Below are positions 12,641 to 36,000 of a stretch of 64,000 nucleotides of DNA, piece after piece. The translations under genes and the position numbers were made by a program. The DNA is taken from assembly GCF_949628215.1 (NCBI RefSeq), contig NC_134310.1:8321401-8385400 (forward strand), in the 5' to 3' direction. The notes beneath the pieces were generated by a model that was given only the letters and a program-made list of their open reading frames with translations, made no database searches and had not been told where the DNA came from. Each line of letters starts with the position of its first letter. The first letter of the stretch is position 1. The DNA comes from Phalacrocorax aristotelis (Eukaryota > Chordata > Aves > Suliformes > Phalacrocoracidae).

Positions 12641-13215
12641 ACAGAATCACAGAATGGCAGGGGTTGGAAGGGGCCTCTGGAGGTCATCCTGTCCAACCCC
12701 CTGCTTGAGCAGGCACACCCAGAGCAGGGGGCACAGGAACGCTTCCAGGCAGGGTTTGAATGTCTCCAGGGAAGGGACTCCACAGCCTCTCTGGGCAGCC
12801 TGTGCCCCTGCTCTGGCACCCGCACAGGGAAGGAATTTTTCTTCATATTCAGGTGGAACTTCCCGTGTTCCAGCTTGTGCCCCTTGGCCTGTCATTGGGC
12901 ACCACTGAAAAGAGTCCAGCCCCATCCTCCTGACACCCGCCCTTCAGCTATTTATAAGCATTGATGAGATCCCCCCTCAGCCTTCTCTTCTCCAGGCTGA
13001 ACAAACCCAGGTGTCGCAGCCTTTCCTTGGAGAGATGCTACAGTCCCCTGATCATCTTGGTTTCACTCTGCTGGGCTTGCTCCAGCAGTTCCCTGTCCTT
13101 CTTGAACCGGGGGGCCCAGAACTGAACACAGTAGTCCAGATGTATTGTTACTATACTGTGGCCATGGCCGAGGAGAGGCTCGGCCCTGCATGGACCTGGG
13201 TCCCCATTGCCCTGA
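12641..13215 (-). repeat. CR1 LINE 3' fragment, second subfamily
   Basis: The 3' tip (attacagaatcacagaatgg on the plus strand) begins at 12641 and the body runs right. It follows the previous CR1 head to tail in the same orientation but differs in sequence. The right end is approximate. Confidence 0.85.
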
Positions 13216-13584
13216 CCCACTTGTAACTCTTAAAATCCCCAGCACTGAGGTGCCCGCACCCCTCACAGGTGCTGCCAGCCTGCACAGGCCACGTGCCTCA
13301 ACACTGCTGGTACTGTTTTCTTTTTTAGATAAACAGAGCGAGTTTGGGACAGGGGGTTTGTGCCGTGCCCCTCCTGGCAGCACCCTGCAGAGGACACTCT
13401 GGCACCAGAGCTACTTTGGAGGCACCCCCGGGCTCCATCTCCAAAGAGTGTTACAGCATTCAGCTGTCAGCTCAGCCCCTCAGCGCATCGCCCAGTTTTA
13501 GTTGCTGAATTAATTACAATAGTCAATAGGTGATAGCTGGGTTGGGGACCCAGGACTATGTGGACACTGAGGAGATTGTTGTTT

Positions 13585-14133
13585 ACAGTACAGTGCCCCT
13601 GTACTGGGCACTGGTGAGGCCGCACATTGAATCCTGGGTTCAGTTTTGGGACCCTCGGGACAAGAAGGCCCTGGAGGGGCTGGAGCGTGTCCAGAGAAGG
13701 GCAGCGGGGCTGGGGCAGGGTCTGGAGCACAAGTGTGCTGGGGGGCGGCTGAGGGAGCTGGGGGGGGTTTAGCCTGGAGAAGAGGAGGCTGAGGGGAGCC
13801 CTTCTCGCTCTCTGCAGCTGCCTGAGAGGGGCTGGAGTGAGGGGGGTTGGTCTCTGCTCCCAAGTCACCAGTGACAGGACGAGAGGGAACGGCCTCAAGC
13901 TGCGTCAGGGGAGGATTAGATTGGATAATAGGGAAAATTTCATTACTCAGAGTGGTCAGGCATTGGAAAAGGCTGCCCGGAGAGGTGGGGGAGTCACCAT
14001 CCCTGGGGGCATTTAAAAGATGTGTAGACATGGCACTTTGGGCCATGGTTTAGGAGACATGGGGGTGTTGGTTTGGCAGTTGGACTTGATGATCTTAGAG
14101 GTCTTTTCCAACCTTAATGATTCTATGATTCTA
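13585..14133 (+). repeat. CR1 LINE 3' fragment, plus orientation
   Basis: A typical CR1 body (tract around tgaggccgcacattgaatcctgg) ends in the diagnostic tail gattctatgattct at about 14118-14132. It faces away from the two CR1 copies to its left. Confidence 0.88.
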
Positions 14134-16341
14134 ACATCTGTCATTAAATGCTGATTTAACTTCTGAATGAGAAAATTAGCAGCAGCAACAATGGAGCTGG
14201 TGCCTGGTGCTTATGTGACTTACCACCTTCTGCAGTTCAGCAAAACAGGGTCATGAGGGTTGAACAGACCGATCACTCTGAAATCTTTGTGCTGACAGTG
14301 GTGTTCTGGGAAGCCCCTACCCAGCCATGCTGACAGCTGGATTTATATGCCTTCTGGATTTATACACTTTTGCTTGGTTCTATAGCTCCTTAACGTAGGC
14401 ACCAATCCACTTTCAAGGTACCAGCTCTATGTAAATGCTGTTAAGTTGGCCATATATAAACCTTATTCTACTTCAAAAATATTTACAAGCCCTGGGGCTG
14501 TGGTTTCTGCAAACACAGCACTCCCAGCTCCAGGCTGTGTGATTCAGGCTCATCACTCTAGCACTTAGCTGAGCAAATGCTGAGGCATTGCACCCCTAGT
14601 CTGCAAAGTTTTCCTAAAATACAGGTTTTGGGGCTCATTGCTTGTGTTTGGCCCCAGCTCTAGGCGGGCTGCCTGGCTTTGCCAGGGATTGCTCCCCAAA
14701 GCGGGCACAGGCCGTGCCACTGGCTGCAGTATTTGCCAGCTGGGTGAATATTTTGGGGGAGGGGAGGATCAGGCCTCCTGTCTCCATCGATCGGGAAACA
14801 TCACAGACATGGAGGAATATTTTAGCTGTAAACCAGTAGAGGTCACTCTGCTCCAGTAAATCCAGTGCTACTGGAGACATGAGGCCACCAGTAAGAGAGG
14901 GAGTGCTTACTGGGGGAAGGCGGGATGTGCCACCAGAGCTCAGGGTTGGGGACACCGGGCACCCAGGTCACCCTTGTACCAGCAGCTCCTGTCCTCGCTG
15001 TGCTCCGCATGGGACAGACACGCTCAGGACTGCCCGAGCCTCTTGCTGAAGGTGTTTGAGCTTCCAGAGGCCTCTTGAACTCGTCCTTGCTGGCTCCCAC
15101 GGACTGCAGAAGTTATCACTCCTCTTGCCAATTCCCAGCATCTCACTGGAACTAAAAGGCCATTTTTCGTAAACATGCTTTGTTTAAATAGTAGCTTTTT
15201 GCAAGGACTTTTTTAATGGCTTTCCCATGCTTCAATTTATTTATTAAAAAAAAAAAGAAAAACATTATTTTTGTGGGAAAAGACATCTTTTTAAAAATGA
15301 AAACCAAATAAAAGTGCCAGCATGCAGCAGCTTGGCAGGGCTGTGGGCTGCTATGCCCATGTCATACCACAGCTCCGGCTGGTCCCTGCGTGCTCCGCGC
15401 TGGACACAGCAGTTCCCTGCACTCCCGGCCACCCCAGCTCCGCTCCTTCCCTCTCCAAACAGGATGATAATCCTTCCCCATGTCTGCCATGCCGTGTTTC
15501 TGGCTGTTCCCAGCTCTCGGTAGCAGCCAGGTTTTATCCTGCAATATAGAAACTCTGTGGGTGGGAACCATGAAGGAGAACTAGTGCTGCCTCCTGGGAA
15601 CAGCAGAGCGGTAGCGGTTGGGCAGCCAGTGAGGCGAGACCCTGGGATTTACTGACCCTGCTGGGACAAGGATCCCTTTACGTTATTTCACTCTGCTCCA
15701 CAGCTCCCAGATAGTTCAACCGCTCTGGATTTCTGCAGAGAGCAGGGAGCGCGCACCCAGGTGAGATTTTCAGGGGAAGGGGGAAGTGAGGATGAGATTT
15801 GCACACTTGATGCCCAGTGACACCCTTGAACCGACTGCACCCTGATGGAGAGGAGTCCTTGGATCTGAGTCCTTGGATCTAGAGCATGTATCTCCCTTCC
15901 TTCCCTCCTAGGACTAGGTACTGTCTGAAAATGAAACCATGTACGCCCTGCCCTGAACCGTGTCCCCAGTACAGCCAGGTGCAGTCACTGTCCTTGCCTC
16001 GGTGGTGCTTGAACAGTTTCCCAGATCTTGTGACCCTTCCCGGTGTGCACCTCGCTTTAAGTTACTCGGTAATACTGTACAACATCTAAAACCTAGCCTT
16101 GTGTCCAAATCATGCACTGGATCAGGGCTTCTGGTACGGCTTGGCCCTGAGCCCGCTGAAAAAGTAAAAGGTTTTTCCATGACTTTGAGGGCTTTGCTTC
16201 CAGTCTCAACCTTCACTAAAATTTGGAATCACAGTCACTGTTTCCAACATTGTTATTTTTTTTTACCTTGTAAAACAGACTTTATTTTTCTCCCTGTAAA
16301 TTCTGTGCAATGTGCATCTATATACCTATGGAATACACCTC
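14134..16341 (+). other. Possible 3' region of an unidentified plus-strand transcript
   Basis: No coding exon was recognised. The plus strand has two AATAAA hexamers, at 15306-15311 and 16342-16347, and the bases before the second look like AT-rich 3'UTR. A non-coding transcript starting divergently from the SCAMP4-like promoter is possible. An adenine-rich run lies at 15246-15260. There is no direct evidence of transcription. Confidence 0.25.
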
Positions 16342-16347
16342 AATAAA
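16342..16347 (+). terminator. Poly(A) signal AATAAA, plus strand
   Basis: A canonical hexamer is followed by T-rich sequence. It would end a plus-strand transcript that meets the ROR gene tail to tail. Confidence 0.4.
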
Positions 16348-16479
16348 AGATTTTCGTCCATACATTATATTACTTTTTATTTAATGTCATGAAAAATTCA
16401 GACAACGCTTTTGTCCTTAAATAAACATCTCTCCCTCCCCTGCCCTCCCTTCCTAGCTGACTGGTCTGAAAGAGGAAAT

Positions 16480-16485
16480 TTTATT
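16480..16485 (-). terminator. Candidate poly(A) signal of the ROR-like gene
   Basis: The reverse complement reads AATAAA within an AT-rich block. It is the first good signal after 3.5 kb of stop-rich sequence downstream of the ROR stop codon. Another minus-strand hexamer lies at 16376-16381. The site used is not known. Confidence 0.4.
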
Positions 16486-19400
16486 TAGTTATTTTCTTTT
16501 CTTTAAAAAAATAGAAATTACAATCTTACAAGACAGAACATTCAATGAGAACAGAAGCATGTTCCTAAATCTAAAAAGTAAAACATTTCCATAAAACCTG
16601 TCGGTATCTACAGGTAGGTGTGTGTGAAGGGTGGTAAATGGAAAAAAACATTTTCCATTTCTTCCTTTCATTCATATAGATAAAAATAACATAAAACTGA
16701 CTGAAACTTTATATATTTTTCTCTTTTTGCACCAACATTCACAAGAATATATATTATATATTTTTTTTTATCCATTTTTATACACAGAGTGAGGGTTCTG
16801 GAGGTGGAAATGCACACTCAGCTAAACTGCCAGAGCAAACAAACACACACAAAATTAATCTTCATCTGGAAAAGAGCAATCCCTTGCACCTGAGGTCGCC
16901 CCGCTCAAGGGAACTGCTGCCGAGGTCTGTTTGAAAGGAAGGCGGTAGAACATCTCTTGGCCAGTGGGATGGAAATGTCTCTGAGACGCCAAGGACGGGG
17001 CATCGAGGCGAGTTGGGGGTCTTGGGACTCCCATGCATGCCCTCCACTGGCCATATGCAGCTCCAGCGCAGGGGAGAGGGGAAATCTCCCTTTTTCAGGC
17101 ATTTCATAGAATGGTTTAGGTTGGAAATTTGGACCTGGGCTTTTTTGTTCGCCCTTTCCCTACAAGCTCAATGCCTCGCTCTGCCAAGCTGCTGCTCTTG
17201 GTAGCACAGAGGGAGCACGCGTGAACTTGGCACAGCCACCGCAGCCCAGCACGTTCAGGCGAGCCCCAAGCAGAGGCTGCAGCCAGCAGAGGTGCCGCAG
17301 GGGGGGGGTTGGCACGCCCCCCCCCCCCCCCCCCCCCCAGGCAAGAAATAATTTAATCAACATTAAATCATTTATCTCCTCCCAATAAATCATTTAATCA
17401 ACAAGTTGGTTCCTTTAAAGAGAACCTAAAAGTGCAGGTCGAGTTACGTGTTTAATGCTCCCAGTCTTCCCTAGCTTCCCACAGGGGCTTTTATTGCTCA
17501 GAATCCAAAACCTCTCCCATGAGTTGGATGCTGTGTCATAAGCTGGAAAAATGCAACCAGTGGCAAGGGCTCGCTCTTTTCCTGATTTAAGGTGCTTTCT
17601 TGGTTTCTTTGCCGGATGAAATGAAAATGGTGACATTGACCATTGGTGCACATTGGCTGACAACTACTGAGGACATAGATAAGGGTGTGTGCTTCCCCCC
17701 CCCAAACATTTCAACACACCCATGGCTGTTTCCTCCAAGAAGGGGAGTGCTGCTGTCCTGCAGAAACAGAGGGCGAGAGACCCCTCTGCAAAGCATGTTC
17801 ATTTTCTTGAGTGCTTTTTCCTGCAGAGAGGAGCCAGGAAGCGAACAGTGCTGTTGGAAATGATGCTTCAAAAAAAAGGCACAACCCCCTAGACGAAAAA
17901 GCAGTACTGACTTCACACTTCTGTAAAAGGTTTAGGATCTGAGAGGGCAGGAAACAAGTGTGGTGCATCCCCACCCCGGTGAATGCTGTACTGGAGAACG
18001 ACACATTGGCACTCAACATCGCATGGAGCCGCTGGGAGGGTCAGCAGCCTTCACCGGAGACTTAGGCTCTAACGCCATCGGGGAGAGAAACAAGGCTGAC
18101 GAACTCCGATATGCTCTGAGAAGCAGATCAGATGGCCGGTAGCAAAACCAGAAAGTACATGGCTGTACGTGGTAGATGGCAGCTGCCGGGGAATAGCACA
18201 GTCCCAAGTTTTTCTCTGCCTTATACTGAAGCAGAAATCCCATTGGCTTCCTGGTGAGTCTTCCCTAGTCAAGGTTGGTCCTTGGTCTTCCCTAGGAGGT
18301 CTTTTAACTGAAAGCACAAATATCCCCTACCGTCACCAAGAAAGCTGCTCATTTAGTTTAAGGGAATTATAGAATTGAAGGTCTTTGGCTCACGCTCGGA
18401 GATAATCCAAGCTGCCGGAGGATGGGGTTGGATACACGAGAAATCACCACGAAGCGGGAAAGGGCTTGGGATTTTAGCCCTTTGTCAGCAGAAACTGGGG
18501 CTTCCTCAGAGCAGGTTTTTCCCTTGTAGCTTTTGGCGTTAGCTGCAGGAACAGGGATGGAAAAACCATCTGCAGAGCCTGGTCAGAGTCCCTCAAGCAG
18601 CCCCACCAGCTGCAGGCTATTGCAGCATCACTCCACAAATTCATCCCTTCTTCACCTATCGAGCCTCCCAAGCTCAGAGCAGCAGGTCCCAACCACACCA
18701 TGACTTCCAAGGAAGCAAGGAGGACCTTTTGCTTCCCCTTCACACCAATGGGCAGTTTCTCCCCCTAAAAAGCCCCCAGGTCCTGCTAAACAGAGGACAA
18801 ACCCCAAAATAACAGTTCTAAAGAGCTCCCTGGGGGGAAAAGCCTGGGTCCAACTCAACCTGCAACAGCAGTCATGGCCATGCCCCCGGTGGTCCTGGTG
18901 TGGGAAGGGAGTACCCGGCAGTGGGACTGGCATGGACTGGGCAGAGGAAAGGCCACAAAACCTCCTCTGGATGCCGAGCCATGGGACAGAGTTTTAACAG
19001 TCTCAATAAGAAAAACTACATGCAGCAGCCAGCACCCAAAGAGCCACTGCCTGCGATGACACGCAGGGACAGGCGCCGAGCCTAGGCGCCCGCACCAACA
19101 CCTGCGGCTGCCTCTGGGGTGGAGCAGCCGGGAGCTGGGATTTGGCCACAGTCACAAGGGCGAAGCCCCTCTTCAAAAAGCGCTTGGGATGCGGAAAGGA
19201 GGTGGGCAGATTTGCTGAATCAGCTCTGAAAAGCCAGGCGGTCGGCCAGCCGGACGGGGAGTTGGCCGGGCATTTGGGAAAATGCTGCAACAGAGGGCAT
19301 GGAGATCCTGCAAAGCTTTTCCCCTGCCACTTTGGGCATCTTTTCCCTCGAACCAGCCTCCTCCATGGGGAAATCCTGTGCTGAATCCACCCCCGGCCAC

Positions 19401-20005
19401 AGCTGGGCCTTTCTTGGCTGAGCTCCTGAGGTTACTCCATGCCCCATGGGAGAAGGAATAAAGCAAAGGCTCTGCCTTCACCCTTTCCTTGGCTCCAGCC
19501 AGGAGCACAAAGCTGCCCCCACCGGCCTGGCTCATACCTATCCGGCCAGGTCTGCATTGCCCCTTCTTTATCCCATGCCTTGTGTTTGGGTAAAAAAATA
19601 AAATAAAAAAATAATTTAAAAAATCAGAGATGGAGAGTGCAGCCAGGATTGTGGGAAGGGCCATGCCGTGAGTGCGGCGGCATGTGCGTGGTGTGCGCTC
19701 CCCTGGATCTGTGCACTGCGAGGAGTCGTTGGTCCCTTACCACTGCCAGGAGCATCTCCTCTCCCGAGCAGAGATTTCACATTCATTTCACTGGTATGGC
19801 AAAGTCCGTTTGCTTTTTCCTTCAAGGTGCTTTACATTCAAGAGCTATTGCAATCCACAGCGAGGAAACGTGGCCAGGGAGATACCCCAGCCCCCCAGGT
19901 TCTCTCGAGTTTGATTATTTGATTGAAATAAACTGCCCAATACCTCTGAAGTTTAGCTCATCTCCAAATTTTGGGGAATTCAAAGGGGGCCGGTGGCTCC
20001 CAGCC
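16486..20005 (-). other. Probable long 3'UTR of the ROR-like gene
   Basis: The stretch follows the stop codon at 20006-20008 on the minus strand and holds no recognisable coding exon. It contains AT-rich blocks (16640-16770), a cytosine homopolymer of about 19 bases (17320-17338) and a short CR1 3' tip (17104-17135). ROR genes often have long 3'UTRs, but the extent here is inferred from poly(A) hexamers only. Confidence 0.4.
17104..17135 (-). repeat. CR1 3' tip remnant
   Basis: The bases catagaatggtttaggttgg resemble the reverse complement of a CR1 3' end. Only about 30 bases remain. Confidence 0.5.
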
Positions 20006-32586
<12,581 letters not shown>

Positions 32587-33060
32587 CGTGGCCGGCGGCG
32601 CTCAGGGGCACGCCGGGGGGCGCATGGGGCGGCGCGGGGGTCCGTGCGGAGTCCGTGCGGGAGCGGCGGCACCGGGCGGCTCTAGCACCTGCTCCTCCGC
32701 GGCGCCGCTGACCCACTTCTGCCCGAACATGCGGCCGTTCACATGACGAGCCCGCCCCGCCCCCTCAAATCGGTTTCACTTCCAGCCCCACCTCCTGCCC
32801 TTCCTCCTCCTCCTCCTCCGTCTCCATCTCCATCGCTCCCGCCGCGCCGGTGCTCGGCGCTGCACACGGGCGCTGCCCCGTGGGCTGCCCGACAACCACC
32901 TCCACCCCCGCCCCATGGCCGGGGACAGGCTGCTCTGGCAGCGGGGTGCTCGGCGCTGCACCCCCCGGGTGCTGCCCGCCCCTGGGAGGGCCGTGCCGGT
33001 GCCCGGCCTGTCCCGGCTCGCCCAGGCATGGAGCCGGCTGGGTGTCCCGCTGAATCACTG

Positions 33061-36000
33061 AACCGCCTTGCTTCACCCCGCCCCCCCCCCGTACGGCTCC
33101 GCTGTCCCCCCCCAGGGTGCCCCACCTGGCACAGGGATGCTCACCTCCCTGCAGGACAGGGTGGGGGGACCCTGGAGAAGGCGCAGACACCCAGTGCTGG
33201 GGGGATGTGGGAAGCATGGGGACCCCTGAGCAGCCCCAACACGTCCCCACAGCAGGGTGCAGACGCTGAGGTCGGAGGGGACGTCCTGGCTAGCAGACCT
33301 GTGCTTCAGAAAGTGCATGGTGGACGCAGCAGGGAGCTTTGGAGGTGGCAGTGAGCCATTCCCACCCTGTCCTTTGCGCTGCGTTGCACGCAGAGGGCTT
33401 TGGGGCCCGGGGTCGTACTCTGGGTAACAGGGTACTCCAACATGGTCCCATAATAAATGCAAAGAAATGCTGGCTCTGGACCACACAACGAGACCTTGTG
33501 GTGCAGTGCCAGAGGTGTCGGCACAGGACAAAGCCCTGTGGCTGAGGTTTGCAGGGTGACTCTTGCACCATACCACCAGAGTCCCCGTGGTGCCACGTCA
33601 CAGGGGTGGAGGCGGCTAGTCTGTGTCATGGCCGGTCCAGGGCTCCGAGTGCGCGGGATGCGGTGCTCAGCAGCACGAAGGGATGTGCCTGGGCCCTGGG
33701 GATGGTGGCGCTGGGCTGGGCACCTGCTGTGTGTGGAGACGGCATCTACCATTGGCACAAGCACAGCATCCTCCACAGACATGGCGATGGCATCCTCCAT
33801 GGACGCAGCATCCACCGCAGGCATGGATGTGGCATCTGCCATGGGCACAAGCGCGGCAGCAGTCATGGCTGTGGGCATGGACACCACATTTGCCATGGGC
33901 ATGCGGCATCCACCATGGGCACAGCTGCAGCTGCCGCCACCATCACACACATGACGTTGCTGCCTCCTCCCTGGACTCCCCCCTGCCCTCGTGGTTGGGG
34001 GTTTTAGGGGTCACCATGGCCCCCAAACCCTTAAATTAAACCATCTAAGCATGGCTGAAGGGGATGATTTCAACCCACATCCAACCCAACGCCTGGGGCT
34101 GAGCCGTGGGCACAGGGACACCGCTGGGCCAGTGGCAGAGGGGATCTCCCCTCTGCTCTTGGCACTGACCCCCCGCAGCTGTGTGGGCGGGCGGCAGCAG
34201 CAGATGGATGGTGGAGCTGAGCCATGGTGGCACTTTTTGTGCTCCTGCCCATGTGCTGAGTTACAGCCTTGCTCCACTCCGGTGTAGGAGTGGCAGCGGC
34301 CGGGGTGGGGGGCACCAGCAGCTGGGCGGGGGGCGGAGGGGTGCGGGGAGTGGAAGGGGCCGAGCTGCCGCCACGCTCCAGTGCTGCTGTCTGACATGAA
34401 TTTGCTGATGGCGATTGGGAACGGGTTCACTGCTCTTGCCATTCGGATTTGCTCTTTCCTCCTGGCTTTCCTCCCTCCTCCCCACTGCACTCCGCATGGA
34501 TGGGCACGCAGATGGGACGGGGCGATGTGTCGCCTTGGTCTTTACAGGCTCCACTTCCAGCGGGATTTCTGCAAGCACAGCCCTGGATGGCCAGTGAAAT
34601 CCCACCCCTGCACACATCCTGACCGGCCCCGGGTAGGGGCAGCCCCTGTGCCAGCAGCACACACAGCGTGAGGCCACTGCCCGTTCCCGGAGGTCACAGG
34701 TGCTGCCTGAAGGAGGTCAGCCTCATTATCCCCATTTCACAGATGGGGAAACTGAGACTGGGAGCAACGCAGTGACTCTTTGGGGCACACAGGGTCTGGC
34801 CCCAGTGAACTCGCCCCTCCTGAAAGGCGGTCACTGGCATAGCCCCGATTGTCGCTGTTGGGACAGTCGTGGCTGAATCGCATCAGAGTGAGAGCAAAAA
34901 TACTCCCCGAGTGCCCCAGCGCAACCCAAAAGTATGAGGTTACATAAGCGGCACCACGCCTGCTGTGAGCAATGCCGGACCCACGCACCCACTCCCTGCC
35001 ACCGGCTCCTTAACCCTTTGTGTGCAACACCCGACCTCCAACGCCGACAGGCATTGGCGCAGCCCAGGGAAAGTCCTGGGGGAGAAGGAAATGCTGCGGG
35101 GCCACCTGAGTGGGGACAGCCCGTGGGGCAGCAGGTGCCAGGTGTGTTGCAGGTCTGGGACTCAGCCCCATGATTTTGGGGCCACAGGGGTAGAGGTGAA
35201 GAGGTTATGCCAGAGCAGGACTCCCTTTTATCTTGACCAGGGCCTCACCCTGTGGACTTGGCCAGATTTAAATTGGGGTCCTGGTGCCAGCAAAGCCAGA
35301 ACCAAGGTGGAGCCAGTTCACTGGAGCTGGTTGAGCCCCTGGCGTAACATTTGCTCCTGAGAGAGGAGGTGCCTCCCCTCCCCTTGCCCAGGGCTGTTTT
35401 GGATGTGGCAGCACTGGAGGTCACTGAACCTCCCATAAAAACTGCCTCCCCCTCCACATGCTGTGATGCGGAGCCTGGTGCTGCTCCAGAGCTGAGGAGC
35501 TGACACTGGCATCGACCAGTGCCGTTCCCAGCGATGGGGGAACAGTGGAGCCAGAGGGGCCAGAGCTGCCGCCCCGTGCCTGGGTACTGCCAGAACCGGG
35601 CTCAGTGTCCGGGAGCTGCACCCACCTGGGCGATGCCAGGGGACATGTCCAGTGTGGCTGGATCCAGCCCATTGCAGGTGGCTCCAGCAGCCCTGAGCAT
35701 CAGCAGCACGAGGAGGAGACAGCCACCAGGAAAGGATAAGAAGCAAAAACTCTGCCACCCTGCCACCATCCAGCCCTTCTCCTTCCCCTCCTCCCCGGCC
35801 CAGCCTCGCTGCCAAATCTTTGTGGTCAGGGCCAGGACAGATGCTGGCCGGGGTGCTCCCAGCCCGTGGCCATGTTAAAGCAGCAACTGCTGGCACAGCT
35901 CTCCTGCCAGGGTCGGCTCAGTCAGCCCCTGGCTGGCCTGGAGGTGAGCAGGAATTCGGGATGACACCACTGCACCTTAATCACTGTTTGCTCTTGCTCA

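Noticed and set aside
32743-33354. 203-codon plus-strand frame beside the ROR promoter
   Set aside because: Low-complexity Pro/Ser/Arg sequence from a CpG island; the opposite strand is equally open.
33306-34039. Long Met/Ala/His-rich frames on both strands
   Set aside because: Produced by the degenerate tandem repeat at 33740-33940, whose unit phasing leaves frames open.
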